Source of the DNA: Anaerolineaceae bacterium
GTDB taxonomy: Bacteria; Chloroflexota; Anaerolineae; Anaerolineales; Anaerolineaceae
Assembly (NCBI GenBank): GCA_016927865.1
Contig: JAFGLU010000060.1
Coordinates: 1 to 63,638, forward strand
Reading direction: 5' to 3'
DNA length: 63,638 nt
Shown: piece after piece, positions 8,602-17,594 of the stretch
Numbering within the stretch: position 1 is the first letter of the stretch
How the letters are laid out: every line of letters starts with the position of its first letter
Notes under the pieces: model-generated
Told to the model about the DNA's origin: nothing
Database searches by the model: none
The model's input: only the letters and a program-made list of their open reading frames with translations
Made by a program: the position numbers and the translations under genes

Positions 8602-9614
8602 GCCCGGCGCACCATGTCGCGGAGTGCTTCCAGGCGGGCCTGGGCCAGCCCAGGGAGGGCATCCATGGCGTAAAAGGGATGGGTGCCCTCAAAGATGAAG
8701 GAGGAGGAGATATTGCCTTGTAGGGCGGCCTGGAGGGGATTGTAGGCAGCGCGCAGCCCGGCCAGGAAGCCTCCACAGAAGGCGTCGCCGGCTCCGGTGC
8801 GGCTGCGAATAGCGGCGGGGTAGGCGGGGATGATCCAGCGCGTTCGGGTGGGGCGCTCGTAGACATATTGGCCGCTGGGTCCGCGCTTGACCACCACAAT
8901 TTCACAGCCATAACCGGCCAGGGTTTCAGCCATTTCCCACAGGTCGCTGGAGCGGCCCGTGAATAATGTGCGCAGCTTTTCTTCGGAGCAAAGGAACCCC
9001 GTCAGTCCTTGCACGATGACGGGCATATCGTCCCAAAAGGTGGGGTGCATATAGCCGGTGCCGGGGTCGAGGGTGATGGTGTTGATGTGACCCTGGCGCA
9101 AGGTGGGCGGTAGGAGGGTGTGGCTGAGGAAATCGGCCGGGCAGATGTGGGCAGCGGTTGCGTCCAGGTAATCGGAGGGAAGGTCGTTCTGGCGGACGGT
9201 GGTGATGATGGGACGTGTGCGGCTGTCTACCTGAGGGCCGGCGGGCGTGTAGCCTAACAGACTCTTGGGGAAGGGCAGTCCCAGGTTGGAATATTGCGCC
9301 ACGGGGTTCTCATAGATGATGGTCTCCGGGTCGGGGTAGGCGGCAAAACGGCGCTGGTCAAACAACTCGTCCAGGCGGCGGATCCCGCGGCAGTCAAAAC
9401 CCTGGCGCTGTAACTTATCGATCCATTCCTGGGGATAGTCGCGGGCAATGCGCCCGACCAGCCCGATGCCCCGATCCCAAACGGCCAGGCCTGCCGCAGC
9501 ATAAAGCAAAGCCCCCCCGGCGACATCCTCAAGGGTTTCGCCGGAGGGCAAGATGGTGTATTCGCGGCTGAGTCGGCCTGAAACGAGGTAACGCAGGTGG
9601 GGGATGCTGTCCAT
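8598..9614 (-). CDS. PfkB family carbohydrate/nucleoside kinase
   Basis: 338 residues. The C-terminal ATP-binding signature RTGAGDAFCGGFLAGL contains the catalytic Asp; the N-terminal GG-containing substrate region (DVAGGALLYAAAGLAVW) is less typical than in ribokinase. The middle part (ITLDPGTGYMHPTFWDDMP) suggests a divergent sugar kinase. First gene of the five-gene minus operon running to 5518. Confidence 0.85.
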   Translation of the reverse strand: MDSIPHLRYLVSGRLSREYTILPSGETLEDVAGGALLYAAAGLAVWDRGIGLVGRIARDYPQEWIDKLQRQGFDCRGIRRLDELFDQRRFAAYPDPETIIYENPVAQYSNLGLPFPKSLLGYTPAGPQVDSRTRPIITTVRQNDLPSDYLDATAAHICPADFLSHTLLPPTLRQGHINTITLDPGTGYMHPTFWDDMPVIVQGLTGFLCSEEKLRTLFTGRSSDLWEMAETLAGYGCEIVVVKRGPSGQYVYERPTRTRWIIPAYPAAIRSRTGAGDAFCGGFLAGLRAAYNPLQAALQGNISSSFIFEGTHPFYAMDALPGLAQARLEALRDMVRRA

Positions 9615-9632
9615 GATGAAGGATGAAGGTAG

Positions 9633-9670
9633 AAAAAAAGGTTTCCGCAGGCGATGCGAACGGAAACCTT
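9633..9670 (-). terminator. Rho-independent terminator
   Basis: AAGGTTTCCG (9638-9647) pairs perfectly with 9661-9670. On the minus strand the hairpin is followed by a run of seven T, the classic intrinsic terminator for the 66-residue gene ending at 9693. Confidence 0.85.
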
Positions 9671-9692
9671 GGATACGATCTGGTGAGACCGA

Positions 9693-9893
9693 CTAGCGCG
9701 CGCCGAAATCGGCTAGCATTTTGAGTACGCCCATCAACCCCAGGCCGACTTTGACGCCATCACCGGCGGTGAGAGACGGGCGGCTGCCGGTTTTCTCGGC
9801 ATTTTGCACCATGATGACCGCCGCGATAACACCGACGATCGCGCCAACAACGGCTCCGGTCACAATAATTTTAGATTGCCAGTTATTTTTCAT
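9693..9893 (-). CDS. Small single-pass membrane protein, unknown
   Basis: 66 residues: a short basic head (MKNNWQSK), one glycine- and valine-rich helix (IIVTGAVVGAIVGVIAAVIM) with GxxxG spacing favouring helix packing, and a short polar tail with a second weakly hydrophobic segment (GVKVGLGLMGVLKMLADF). No known domain recognised. 22 nt downstream of the next membrane protein gene and closed by an intrinsic terminator, so probably the second gene of a two-gene unit. Confidence 0.7.
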   Translation of the reverse strand: MKNNWQSKIIVTGAVVGAIVGVIAAVIMVQNAEKTGSRPSLTAGDGVKVGLGLMGVLKMLADFGAR

Positions 9894-9915
9894 ACTTGCC
9901 TCGCGAAGTTAGGGA

Positions 9916-10368
9916 TCAAGCCGGGCGGTTTCGCCCAAGTTTGCGGCCAAAGGCTTTCACCCCGGCCTGAACGCTGTGGACCGAAAGAACTGGGCGCACG
10001 GTCTGGTCGGCAAAGCGATGGATATAGGCTGAGACGCGTGCCATAAAGGCCTGCCAACGCACCATCCAACCAGGCATTTTTCGCTGAAGATAGCGCACGC
10101 CACGAGTGAGGTAAATCAGGGCCACGATGCTAACCAGGCTGGTGAGCAGGTTGGGGATGATGAGCAGGATGGCAGACAGGCTGCCCCAGCGGTTGACCTC
10201 GGTGCTTTGGTTGACGGTGCCGAAGATGGCCAGACCCGCCAGGCCCAGAACAATGACCAGGGCGGCGATGAGGGGAAGCCAGATCTGGTTGCGCACCTGG
10301 CGGCGGTGATTGGCCGCACGCTCATCGGCGGTTAGGGCAGGCAGGGGAACATGCTTCTTTTTCGGCAT
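9916..10368 (-). CDS. Two-helix membrane protein, unknown
   Basis: 150 residues. A basic cytosolic start (MPKKKHV), a long amphipathic segment, then two transmembrane helices (IWLPLIAALVIVLGLAGLAI and LSAILLIIPNLLTSLVSIVA) and a basic C-terminal half of about 65 residues (YLQRKMPGWMVRWQAFMARV). No family recognised. Lies downstream of the malic enzyme, separated from it by palindrome C. Confidence 0.7.
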   Translation of the reverse strand: MPKKKHVPLPALTADERAANHRRQVRNQIWLPLIAALVIVLGLAGLAIFGTVNQSTEVNRWGSLSAILLIIPNLLTSLVSIVALIYLTRGVRYLQRKMPGWMVRWQAFMARVSAYIHRFADQTVRPVLSVHSVQAGVKAFGRKLGRNRPA

Positions 10369-10397
10369 GTCCTTATTTTAGCATGGAATAGTGCTGA

Positions 10398-10442
10398 AAA
10401 AGCAACAGAATGCGGCGGGAAGCGCCGCATTCTGTTGCTTTT
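10398..10442. terminator. Palindrome C: perfect 20-bp hairpin with T-runs on both strands
   Basis: Arms 10398-10417 and 10423-10442 are fully complementary; the loop is GGAAG. A short T-run follows on either strand (GCTTTTATAG; GCTTTTTCAG on minus), so it can act as the terminator of the malic enzyme gene ending at 10457. Arm length and perfection resemble the other intergenic palindromes, but this one has terminator-like ends. Confidence 0.75.
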
Positions 10443-10456
10443 ATAGATATGACTGC

Positions 10457-11743
10457 TTATATTGCTTCGCAGGGGCAGCGTTGTTCCAGGCAGGCGCGGT
10501 AGCCGTCGATGTCGATTTGCTTGCGGGCCACGCCGCTTTCGAGGGCGGCGCGGGCCACGGCGGGCGCTTCCCAATGGCAAACGCGCTGGTCGAGGGGCTT
10601 GGGCACGATGTAATCGCGGCCGAACTCCAGGTGGTCCAGGCCGTAAGCGTGCAAGACTGCCGGGGGGACCGGCTGGCGGGCCAGTTCTGCCAGGGCGTGC
10701 GAGGCGGCGGTTTTCATTGGATCGTTGATGGCCCGAGCGCGCACGTCCAACGCGCCGCGGAAGATGAAGGGAAATCCCAGCACGTTGTTAATCTGGTTGG
10801 GGTAGTCGGAGCGGCCGGTGGCGACAATGGCATCGGGGCGAGCAGCGCGGGCCAGCTCATACTTGATCTCTGGGTCGGGGTTCGCCATGGCAAAGATGAT
10901 GGGGTCGTGGCGCATGTTCATCAGCATTTCCGGCGAGACCACATTGGCAGCCGAAAGGCCGATGAGAACGTCGGCGCCGGGCAACGTTTCGGCCAGGGTG
11001 GCCGGGCGCTCGCCTTGAGCAAAGCAATCCTTCTCGGGGAACATTTCTTCACGGCGGCCCTGGTAGACCAACCCATAGCGGTCGCACATCCAGATGTGGC
11101 TGCGTGGCACGCCGATTTTGACCAGTTGGTGGGCGCAGGCCACGGCAGCGGCCCCGCCGCCCGAGAAAACCACCCTGACCTCATCGATGCGGCGGTTGGT
11201 CAACTCGAGCGAATTGATCAGGCCAGCGGCCAGAATGATGGCTGTGCCGTGTTGGTCGTCGTGGAAAACAGGGATATCCAGACGCTGCTGCAGGGTGCGT
11301 TCAATGGCGAAGCATTCCGGCGAGCGGATGTCTTCCAGATTGATGCCGCCAAAGGTGGGGGCAATGGCAGTCACCACCTGGATGAGCGTCTCAGGGTCGT
11401 GGGTATCGACTTCGATATCGAAGACATCGATATCGGCAAATTTCTTGAACAGAACCCCTTTGCCTTCCATGACCGGCTTGGAGGCCAATGCGCCGCGGTC
11501 GCCCAGGCCAAGGATGGCAGTGCCGTTGGAGATGACTGCCACCAGGTTGCCTTTGTTGGTGTATTCGTAAGCAAGGTTGGGATCTTGTTCGATCTCCAGG
11601 ACAGGGTAAGCTACGCCGGGTGTATATGCCAGGCCCAGGTCGTGCTGGTCGTTGAGCGGTTTGCTGGACACAACGCTCAGTTTTCCGGGTTTATCTCCCA
11701 GATGATGGTAAGCAAGGGCGTCTTCACGGGTAATGGGTTTCAT
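10457..11743 (-). CDS. Malic enzyme (malate dehydrogenase, oxaloacetate-decarboxylating)
   Basis: 428 residues from ATG 11743 (MKPITREDALAYHH). Oxidative decarboxylation of malate to pyruvate with NAD(P)+. Seen: LGLAYTPGVAYP, NGTAILGLGDRGALASKPVMEGK, PTFGGINLEDIRSPECF, FHDDQHGTAII (metal/substrate Asp) and the Rossmann segment VVFSGGGAAAVACA. This is the short single-domain bacterial form, without a phosphotransacetylase tail. The frame is open to 11815, but that extension contains an inverted repeat and is unlike homologues. No strong ribosome site is visible for either start. Confidence 0.92.
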   Translation of the reverse strand: MKPITREDALAYHHLGDKPGKLSVVSSKPLNDQHDLGLAYTPGVAYPVLEIEQDPNLAYEYTNKGNLVAVISNGTAILGLGDRGALASKPVMEGKGVLFKKFADIDVFDIEVDTHDPETLIQVVTAIAPTFGGINLEDIRSPECFAIERTLQQRLDIPVFHDDQHGTAIILAAGLINSLELTNRRIDEVRVVFSGGGAAAVACAHQLVKIGVPRSHIWMCDRYGLVYQGRREEMFPEKDCFAQGERPATLAETLPGADVLIGLSAANVVSPEMLMNMRHDPIIFAMANPDPEIKYELARAARPDAIVATGRSDYPNQINNVLGFPFIFRGALDVRARAINDPMKTAASHALAELARQPVPPAVLHAYGLDHLEFGRDYIVPKPLDQRVCHWEAPAVARAALESGVARKQIDIDGYRACLEQRCPCEAI

Positions 11744-11777
11744 GGAGTTATAAATACCCCTGAATTGAAAGGCGAGT

Positions 11778-11798
11778 AAGTGATATTCTCTATCACTT
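11778..11798. promoter_or_regulatory. Inverted repeat upstream of malic enzyme
   Basis: AAGTGATA and TATCACTT flank a 5-nt spacer. It lies 35-55 bp before the malic enzyme start, a plausible operator or leader hairpin. Confidence 0.4.
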
Positions 11799-11870
11799 GC
11801 GGGGTCAAAGATCATGTCTCAATTTTTTTGGGGATGCAGGCCCTATCACGTCTACTCCAGGAGAAACGTT

Positions 11871-11910
11871 GTATACCGATATACGCAATTTAAACAATTT
11901 CAGGTATAAT
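11871..11910 (+). promoter_or_regulatory. Possible promoter of the recX leader
   Basis: A perfect TATAAT at 11905-11910 with no good -35. GTATACCGATATAC, an inverted repeat, lies at 11871-11884. It would give a leader of about 410 nt before recX. Confidence 0.35.
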
Positions 11911-12085
11911 TATGATAACGATTTAGGAAAGGTTTTACTGCCTTTTTTGATTTGTGGCAGAACGCTAAGCAAAAATTGGTAATTTTGGAAACTTGGTTTC
12001 ACTCCTTGGGAGTGTTCTGAAGTCGGTTCAAGAGGAAGTGAATTGTCAGAGTTGCGATTGGCAGGTTTTTTGTGGATTTATTTTC

Positions 12086-12245
12086 TTGCCGGTACGTTGG
12101 GGCAGGGACTAACCGGTTGCCAACCGCGATCTGAGACAATCGAACAGACAGGGACGACCGCTGCTGGACCTATTCGGCGCACGACAGGACCGGGATTAGC
12201 CCCGCCCATGCGGGTTTAAACACCTGGCCTGCCTCCTGGGGGCAA
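12086..12245 (+). ncRNA. Possible structured leader or small RNA, family unknown
   Basis: Within the 583-bp gene-free gap 11744-12326, TTGCC (12086-12090) pairs with GGCAA (12241-12245) and GGCAGG (12101-12106) with CCTGCC (12228-12233), enclosing hairpins CGGTT-GCC-AACCG (12114-12126) and CCCGC-CCAT-GCGGG (12201-12214). This nested layout of about 160 nt could be a 6S-like RNA or a recX leader. No family signature was found. Confidence 0.25.
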
Positions 12246-12326
12246 TTCGGTCGATTCCAAGTTCATGAATATCCAATTCAGCCGCGCTCTGCCGGGTAGA
12301 GATGCGGCTGCGTGTGTTTAAAGAAC

Positions 12327-12968
12327 ATGGAACAAACGATAACGGCTCTGAAAGCGCAAAAAAGAAACCCGGAGCGAATTAATGTCTATTTGGATGGCGA
12401 ATTTGCTTTTGGGTTGGCGCGAATTGTGGCAGCCTGGCTGCATATTGGTCAGGTGCTCAGCGAGGAGCGAATCGAGCGTTTGCGCCAGGAAGATGCACTG
12501 GAAGCCGCCTACCAAAGAGCCCTGCTGGCATTAAGCTACCGGCCCCGCTCTGAACAAGAAGTGCAGCGAAAACTGACCGAAGCCGGGTACGATGAAGCGG
12601 TTCGACAAGCCGTGATTGAGCGATTGCGCAACGGAGGGCTGGTGGGCGACGAGCAATTTGCTCAAGCCTGGGTGGAAAACCGGCAAGCCTTTCGCCCGCG
12701 CAGCAAGCGCATGTTGGCAGCCGAGCTGCGGCAAAAAGGTGTTGGAAACGAGGAAATTGAGCAGGCCCTTCTGGGCGCAGTAGATGATGAGACAATGGCA
12801 TATGAGGCCGGGGCGCGTTATGCGCGCAAGCTGACGGCGGTGGATTGGGAAACCTTCCGCAAACGTCTGAGCGGGTATCTGGGCCGCAAAGGTTTTGGAT
12901 ACGAGACGGTCTCGGTGGCGGTACGTCGCATCTGGCAAGAACTGCGCGAGGGGTCTGAAGAAATCTAA
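12327..12968 (+). CDS. recX: Regulatory protein RecX
   Basis: 213 residues of three-helix repeats that inhibit RecA filament extension. Seen: N-terminal beta part (RINVYLDGEFAFGLARIVAA), then repeat 1 with the family signature LSYRPRSEQEVQRKL, repeat 2 GLVGDEQFAQAWVENR and repeat 3 KLSGYLGRKGF-like C-terminus. A GTG at 12312 would add five residues; ATG 12327 gives the normal start MEQTITALKAQ. The hairpin CAGCCGC...GCGGCTG (12279-12310) lies just before it. It is followed 22 nt later by rny, so the two form an operon. Confidence 0.9.
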   Translation: MEQTITALKAQKRNPERINVYLDGEFAFGLARIVAAWLHIGQVLSEERIERLRQEDALEAAYQRALLALSYRPRSEQEVQRKLTEAGYDEAVRQAVIERLRNGGLVGDEQFAQAWVENRQAFRPRSKRMLAAELRQKGVGNEEIEQALLGAVDDETMAYEAGARYARKLTAVDWETFRKRLSGYLGRKGFGYETVSVAVRRIWQELREGSEEI

Positions 12969-12990
12969 TAACGAAAAGGGAAGTGCAAGT

Positions 12991-14529
12991 ATGGGACAAT
13001 TTAACCTGGTTCTTTTCATTGTGTTGTTGCTGGTGGTGGTCGCCATCGCCGCGGTGGTGGTTGTTTTGCTCACCCGCAACCTGGCGGCAAAACACCAGCG
13101 CGAGATGGAAAACCGCGCAGATAACGTGGTGGCTACGGCTACCGAGAAGGCGCGCACTTTGGAATTGGAAGCCAAAGACCGTGCCCTCAAGATTATTCAA
13201 GATGCCGAAGGGGAATTGAGAAGCCGACGGCAGGAGATTACCCGCGAGGAAGAACGTCTGCAGAAACGCCGCGCCGATCTGGATTCCCGCATAGAGCGGT
13301 CGGAACTGCGCGAACAGCAGATCAACAAGCGCCAAAGCCAGCTGGATAAGCGCGCGGCGGATGTCGAAAAGATGTACACGCAGGAGATGGCTGAGCTGCA
13401 AAAAATTGCCGAAATGTCTTCGGACGAAGCTCGCGGGCTGCTGCTGCAAGAAGTGGAAAAAGATGCTCGTTCAGATATGGCGCGCATCATCCGGCAGATT
13501 GAGGCCGAGGCGCGTATGGACGGCGAGAAACGCGCGCGCGAGATCGTGGCGGATGCCATCCAGCGCGTGGCTTCAGAGCATGTCTCCGAGGTGACCACGT
13601 CGGTGGTACCGCTGCCCAACGAAGAAATGAAGGGGCGCATTGTGGGTCGCAACGGCCGTAACATCCGCGCCTTTGAGCAGGTGGCTGGAGTGGACGTGAT
13701 TGTGGACGACACGCCCGAAGCGGTGACCATTTCCTGCTTTGACCCGGTGCGGCGCGAAGTTGCGCGGCGCTCGCTGGCCAAATTGATTTTGGACGGGCGT
13801 ATTCACCCGGCGCATATTGAGAAAATTCTCAACGATGAACAGCGCGCCGTGGAAAAAGATATCGAAGATGCGGGCCAGCAGGCGGCATTTGACGCCAACG
13901 TGGCCGGGCTGCATCCGGATATCTTGAAGGTGATGGGGCGGTTGAAGTACCGCACCTCCTACGGCCAAAACCAGCTTTCCCACGCGGTGGAAGTTTCGAA
14001 GTTGGCGGCGGTGATCGCGTCTGAGTTGGGCGCGGACATGGAGATTTGTAAGGCGGGAGCCTTCCTGCACGACCTGGGCAAAGCCATGGACCACAACACC
14101 GAGGGCACGCACGCCTCCATCGGCGCAGAGTTTGCCAAGCGGCACGGCGTGAGTGCACGGGTGGTGAATTGCATCGCCTCGCACCACCACGAGGTGGACC
14201 AGGAATCGGTCGAAGCTGTGATCGTGGAAGCCGCCGATGCCATTTCTGGCGCGCGCCCTGGCGCTCGCCGCGAAGACCTGGAACAGTACATCAAGCGCCT
14301 GCGCGCTTTGGAGGATGTCGCCAACTCGTTCAAGGGCGTTAGCCAGAGCTACGCCATTCAGGCGGGGCGCGAAGTGCGCATCATCGTGCGACCGGATGAC
14401 ATCGACGATCTGGAAGCGACCCGCATGGCGCGTGACATCGCCAAGAAGATTGAGGAGACCATGCAGTATCCCGGTCAGATCAAGGTGACGGTGATCCGCG
14501 AGACTCGCGCGGTAGATTACGCCAAGTAA
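12991..14529 (+). CDS. rny: Ribonuclease Y
   Basis: 512 residues. Membrane-anchored endoribonuclease that starts mRNA decay. Order: N-terminal helix (NLVLFIVLLLVVVAIAAVVV), a long charged coiled coil to about residue 200, KH domain with GRNGRNIRAFEQVAGVD, then the HD domain (SHAVEVSKLAA, FLHDLGKAMD with the HD metal pair, ASHHHEVD). The frame is open upstream over recX, but ATG 12991 has an AAGGGAAG site and the canonical N-terminus. A strong terminator follows at 14554. Confidence 0.95.
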   Translation: MGQFNLVLFIVLLLVVVAIAAVVVVLLTRNLAAKHQREMENRADNVVATATEKARTLELEAKDRALKIIQDAEGELRSRRQEITREEERLQKRRADLDSRIERSELREQQINKRQSQLDKRAADVEKMYTQEMAELQKIAEMSSDEARGLLLQEVEKDARSDMARIIRQIEAEARMDGEKRAREIVADAIQRVASEHVSEVTTSVVPLPNEEMKGRIVGRNGRNIRAFEQVAGVDVIVDDTPEAVTISCFDPVRREVARRSLAKLILDGRIHPAHIEKILNDEQRAVEKDIEDAGQQAAFDANVAGLHPDILKVMGRLKYRTSYGQNQLSHAVEVSKLAAVIASELGADMEICKAGAFLHDLGKAMDHNTEGTHASIGAEFAKRHGVSARVVNCIASHHHEVDQESVEAVIVEAADAISGARPGARREDLEQYIKRLRALEDVANSFKGVSQSYAIQAGREVRIIVRPDDIDDLEATRMARDIAKKIEETMQYPGQIKVTVIRETRAVDYAK

Positions 14530-14553
14530 CTAGCGCGAGGAAAAAATATTCTG

Positions 14554-14589
14554 AAACAAAAGAGGCCGCAAATGCGGCCTCTTTTGTTT
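14554..14589. terminator. Bidirectional intrinsic terminator
   Basis: AAACAAAAGAGGCCGC pairs perfectly with GCGGCCTCTTTTGTTT around AAAT. T-rich ends on both strands; it separates rny (+) from the convergent hydrolase gene (-). Confidence 0.9.
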
Positions 14590-14594
14590 GGAAT

Positions 14595-15227
14595 TTAGAG
14601 AAATGGATTTTTGGCCTGCTCCTCGCCAACGGTAGTCTCGGGGCCGTGCCCGCTGAGCAGGCGCGTTTCGGGTGGTAGGGTGAAAATGTGGCTGCGGATG
14701 CTCTCGAGCAGGGTGCGTTCGCTGCCGCCGGGCAGATCGGTGCGGCCGATGCTGCGATAGAAGATCAGGTCACCGGTGAAGACCACCCCGGCTGCGGGAG
14801 CGGCGAAGGCAACGTGCCCGGCAGAGTGGCCGGGCGTGTGTAGGACATTCAGCTCATATTCGCCCACTTTCAGCACCTGCTGGTGTTGGAGGGAGAGCTG
14901 TGGGCGAGGCGGCTGAGGTAGGTCGAAGCCAAATTGGGCAGCCCAACCGGCGTCGAGATACAGAGGCAGGTCGAGGGGGTGCAGGGCAATGATTGCTTGC
15001 GGGGCGGCCTGGGCCAGTGGTTTTACCCCGGCGATGTGATCAAAGTGAGCATGGGTGAGGAGGATGCTGCTCAGTGCCCATTGTTCGCGGGCCAGAGTGT
15101 CCAGGATCAACTGTGGGGAGTCGTAACCGGGGTCGATCACGGCAGTCTGGCGGGCCGTGGTGTCGGCCAGGAGATAGGTATTATTGTCCAGGGGGCCAAC
15201 GGTGAAGGTTAGAATTTCGAGGGGCAT
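14595..15227 (-). CDS. Metallo-beta-lactamase-fold hydrolase (glyoxalase II-like)
   Basis: 210 residues. Metal motif THAHFDHIAG, then HTPGHSAGHVAF and FTGDLIFYRSIGRTDLPGG, ending LLSGHGPETTVGEEQAKNPFL, which is the usual short bacterial glyoxalase-II-like pattern. Probable thioester or similar hydrolase in the cytosol; substrate not certain. It starts 15 nt after the stop of the MFS gene, so it is the third gene of a minus-strand unit M24-MFS-MBL. Confidence 0.88.
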   Translation of the reverse strand: MPLEILTFTVGPLDNNTYLLADTTARQTAVIDPGYDSPQLILDTLAREQWALSSILLTHAHFDHIAGVKPLAQAAPQAIIALHPLDLPLYLDAGWAAQFGFDLPQPPRPQLSLQHQQVLKVGEYELNVLHTPGHSAGHVAFAAPAAGVVFTGDLIFYRSIGRTDLPGGSERTLLESIRSHIFTLPPETRLLSGHGPETTVGEEQAKNPFL

Positions 15228-15242
15228 GGGTCTCCTCCGGGG

Positions 15243-16421
15243 TCAGGGGGCATCCGCCGCGGGGTCGGCGACAGGCAAGCTCTTTTCGGGGGCTGGAAGG
15301 GCGCTGCCGCGGATGACGGTGAATAGATTGATCAGGATGACGATTAGGATGATGAAAAAGGCTACCTGGTACATCGAGCGCGGGGCGGTGGCGTATAACC
15401 AGCCGGCCAGGACGGGGGCCAGGATCACCGTGGAGGCATTGACGGTTTCGATGACGCCAAAGGCGAAGCCCACCAGGTTGACCGGCACAAAGGAGCGGGC
15501 ATAGGCCAGCACCATCATGCGCGACAGGCGGTAGCCGCCGATGAAGAAGTAGCCCGCGGCGTACCAGGGCAGGCTGGTTCCTTGCCACAGCAGCAAGGCA
15601 AAGATGCCCATCAGTGCCTGCCCGATGAGAAAGCCGACCGGGGCGCGCAGGCCGCCAAACAGCAACACCAGCAGGGTGTTGCCCAGGCTGCCGATAGATC
15701 CCAGTTGCCCAATGGTCGTCAAGCTCAGCCTGGCTTCGTTCTGCAAGAAGTTGGGGGTCAGCGGCTGGGGAATGTACATGGCGAACATGGTGATGAAAAT
15801 GATCCCCAGCAAGCCGAGGAAGCGCGGGTTGCGCAGCAGGTCGGAAGAGCGCGGCGGGGTGGGGCTGGGGTGCACTTCGACTGGGGGCTTGCGCGCAAAT
15901 AGGATGATGGTGGTGGAGATGACGAACAGCACCGCGCTGATCATGTAAATGCGGCGAATGCCCAGGCTTTCGCCGATCAGGCCACCCACAATGGGGCCGA
16001 TGACCATGCCGGCGTTGAACATGGCACTGGGGATGCTGAGGGCTCGTTCGACAGACCACTTGCCACGCACACTGGTGATATAGGAGTTCATCGGCGCGAT
16101 CACGAAGGAGGTCAGCCCGTACAGCAGGATACCCACGATGAACAGTGGTGATGTACCGGCCAGGGCCATGACGATGGCAGCAGTGGTGCCCAGGATCCAC
16201 GAAGCCCACATCACCGGGCGCGAGCCGACTTTATCGGAAAGGTAACCCGCCGGTGCCTGGGCCAGCGCCATGGAGATGCCCAGCGCGCCAAAGATCATGC
16301 CAATTTGCAGCGGGTCGGCGCCCCATTGCTGAAGGTAAATGGCTTGAAAGTAGGTGAACATGCCTTCGCCGATGCCCCAGGCGAAGAGCGAAAAGACCAT
16401 CAGGAGCAGGTCGCGCGTCAT
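15243..16421 (-). CDS. MFS transporter
   Basis: 392 residues with twelve hydrophobic helices. The MFS loop GYLSDKVGSRPVMW between helices 2 and 3 is clear, with a long central loop (KPPVEVHPSPTPPRSSD). Drug or metabolite efflux type; substrate unknown. Its ATG overlaps the stop of the M24 peptidase gene (16418-16421), so the two are translationally coupled. Confidence 0.87.
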   Translation of the reverse strand: MTRDLLLMVFSLFAWGIGEGMFTYFQAIYLQQWGADPLQIGMIFGALGISMALAQAPAGYLSDKVGSRPVMWASWILGTTAAIVMALAGTSPLFIVGILLYGLTSFVIAPMNSYITSVRGKWSVERALSIPSAMFNAGMVIGPIVGGLIGESLGIRRIYMISAVLFVISTTIILFARKPPVEVHPSPTPPRSSDLLRNPRFLGLLGIIFITMFAMYIPQPLTPNFLQNEARLSLTTIGQLGSIGSLGNTLLVLLFGGLRAPVGFLIGQALMGIFALLLWQGTSLPWYAAGYFFIGGYRLSRMMVLAYARSFVPVNLVGFAFGVIETVNASTVILAPVLAGWLYATAPRSMYQVAFFIILIVILINLFTVIRGSALPAPEKSLPVADPAADAP

Positions 16422-17527
16422 GGCGAGAGTTGGAGCAATTCGCGGGGCAGGTCGGAGAGTGTCTCGCAGCCTGCGTCGGTGACGACGATATTGTCTTCGA
16501 TGCGCACGCCGCTGCGCCCGGGCAGATAGATGCCCGGTTCGACCGTGTAGGTCATGCCGGGCTGCAGGATGAGCTCGTTTTCGGCGTACATGTAAGGAGG
16601 TTCGTGTCCTTCCCGCCCCAACCCGTGGCCGGTGCGGTGGGTGAAGAATTCACCGTACCCGGCAGCGGCGATCACCCCCCGAGCAGCACGGTCCACATCA
16701 CCGGCGGGGATGCCGGGCTTTCCGGCGGCCCGCCCGGCGGTGTTGGCTTGCAGCACCAGATCGGCGATCCGGCGGTATTCGTCTTTAACCGGCCCGATAG
16801 CGAAGGTGCGGGTGAGATCGGAAAAATAGCCTTCATAGGCGGCGCCCCAATCGATGACCAGCAGGTCGCCTTCGGCCAGTTCGCGGTCACTGGGGGTGGC
16901 GTGGGGATTGGCGCTGTTGGGGCCACCGGAGACGATGGGGAAAAAAGGTAGGGCGGGTTCGCTGCCCAGGCGCAGCAGGTTAGAAACCAGTTCTGAGGCG
17001 ATGGCTTTCTCGCTGCGGCCCGGCTGGATGAAGGGTAGGGTGGTCAGGAGAGCTTCCTGGGCAATTTTTACGGCCTGGCGCATGGCGGCCACCTCGCCGG
17101 GGTCTTTTCTCATACGCAGCCCGGCCAGAACCACTTCGGCAGAGACAAATTGCACGCCGGGCATGGCATTTTGCAGGTATTGCAACTCCAGCACGCGTAG
17201 GTGATTGGGCTCGACCCCTAAAGTTGGGCCGGCCAATTCCAGGGCAGAAGCGGCCTGGTCGAAGGCTGTCTGCCAGGTTTCGGGGTTATCAGAGTAGGTG
17301 AAGGCTGATAAAGGCAGGGCGGAGGCAGCCAGCTTGCCCTTTTCCAACTGCGGCAGCACCAGGATGGCTTTGCCGGCTGTGTTAATCAGCAATACAACCG
17401 GTCGCTCCATCAGATGAAAGGGCAAGCCGGTCAGGTACTCTAACGTGGGGCCGGGGTTGATAGCTACCCCGGATAATTTCGCTGCGCGGAGCGCGTCCAG
17501 TAAGCGGAGAAAACGAGGCACGGACAT
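16418..17527 (-). CDS. M24 Xaa-Pro aminopeptidase family protein
   Basis: 369 residues from ATG 17527, which has GGAGG 6 nt upstream; the longer open frame is rejected. N-terminal creatinase-like domain (LSGVAINPGPTLEYLTGL), then the pita-bread fold with VIDWGAAYEGYFSDLTRTFAIG (two metal Asp), HRTGHGLGREGHEPPYM (His), MTYTVEPGIYLPG and GVRIEDNIVVT (Glu ligands). Complete catalytic set. Cytosolic peptidase cleaving X-Pro bonds. Confidence 0.92.
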   Translation of the reverse strand: MSVPRFLRLLDALRAAKLSGVAINPGPTLEYLTGLPFHLMERPVVLLINTAGKAILVLPQLEKGKLAASALPLSAFTYSDNPETWQTAFDQAASALELAGPTLGVEPNHLRVLELQYLQNAMPGVQFVSAEVVLAGLRMRKDPGEVAAMRQAVKIAQEALLTTLPFIQPGRSEKAIASELVSNLLRLGSEPALPFFPIVSGGPNSANPHATPSDRELAEGDLLVIDWGAAYEGYFSDLTRTFAIGPVKDEYRRIADLVLQANTAGRAAGKPGIPAGDVDRAARGVIAAAGYGEFFTHRTGHGLGREGHEPPYMYAENELILQPGMTYTVEPGIYLPGRSGVRIEDNIVVTDAGCETLSDLPRELLQLSP

Positions 17528-17594
17528 TTCAACCTCCAGGGAGTGCGGCCAAAGCAAGTGACGTGGCCGCAACGGGGTTGATTATAACAAAGAT

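Noticed and set aside
10391..11779. 462-residue plus-strand ORF opposite malic enzyme
   Set aside because: It is the antisense frame of a clear malic enzyme; composition and lack of motifs show a shadow.
12086..12245. tmRNA or SRP RNA
   Set aside because: Neither the tag-peptide frame and tRNA-like ends nor the conserved SRP loop could be found.
15181..16209. 342-residue minus ORF over the MFS gene
   Set aside because: His/Pro/Arg-rich shadow in another frame of the MFS transporter.
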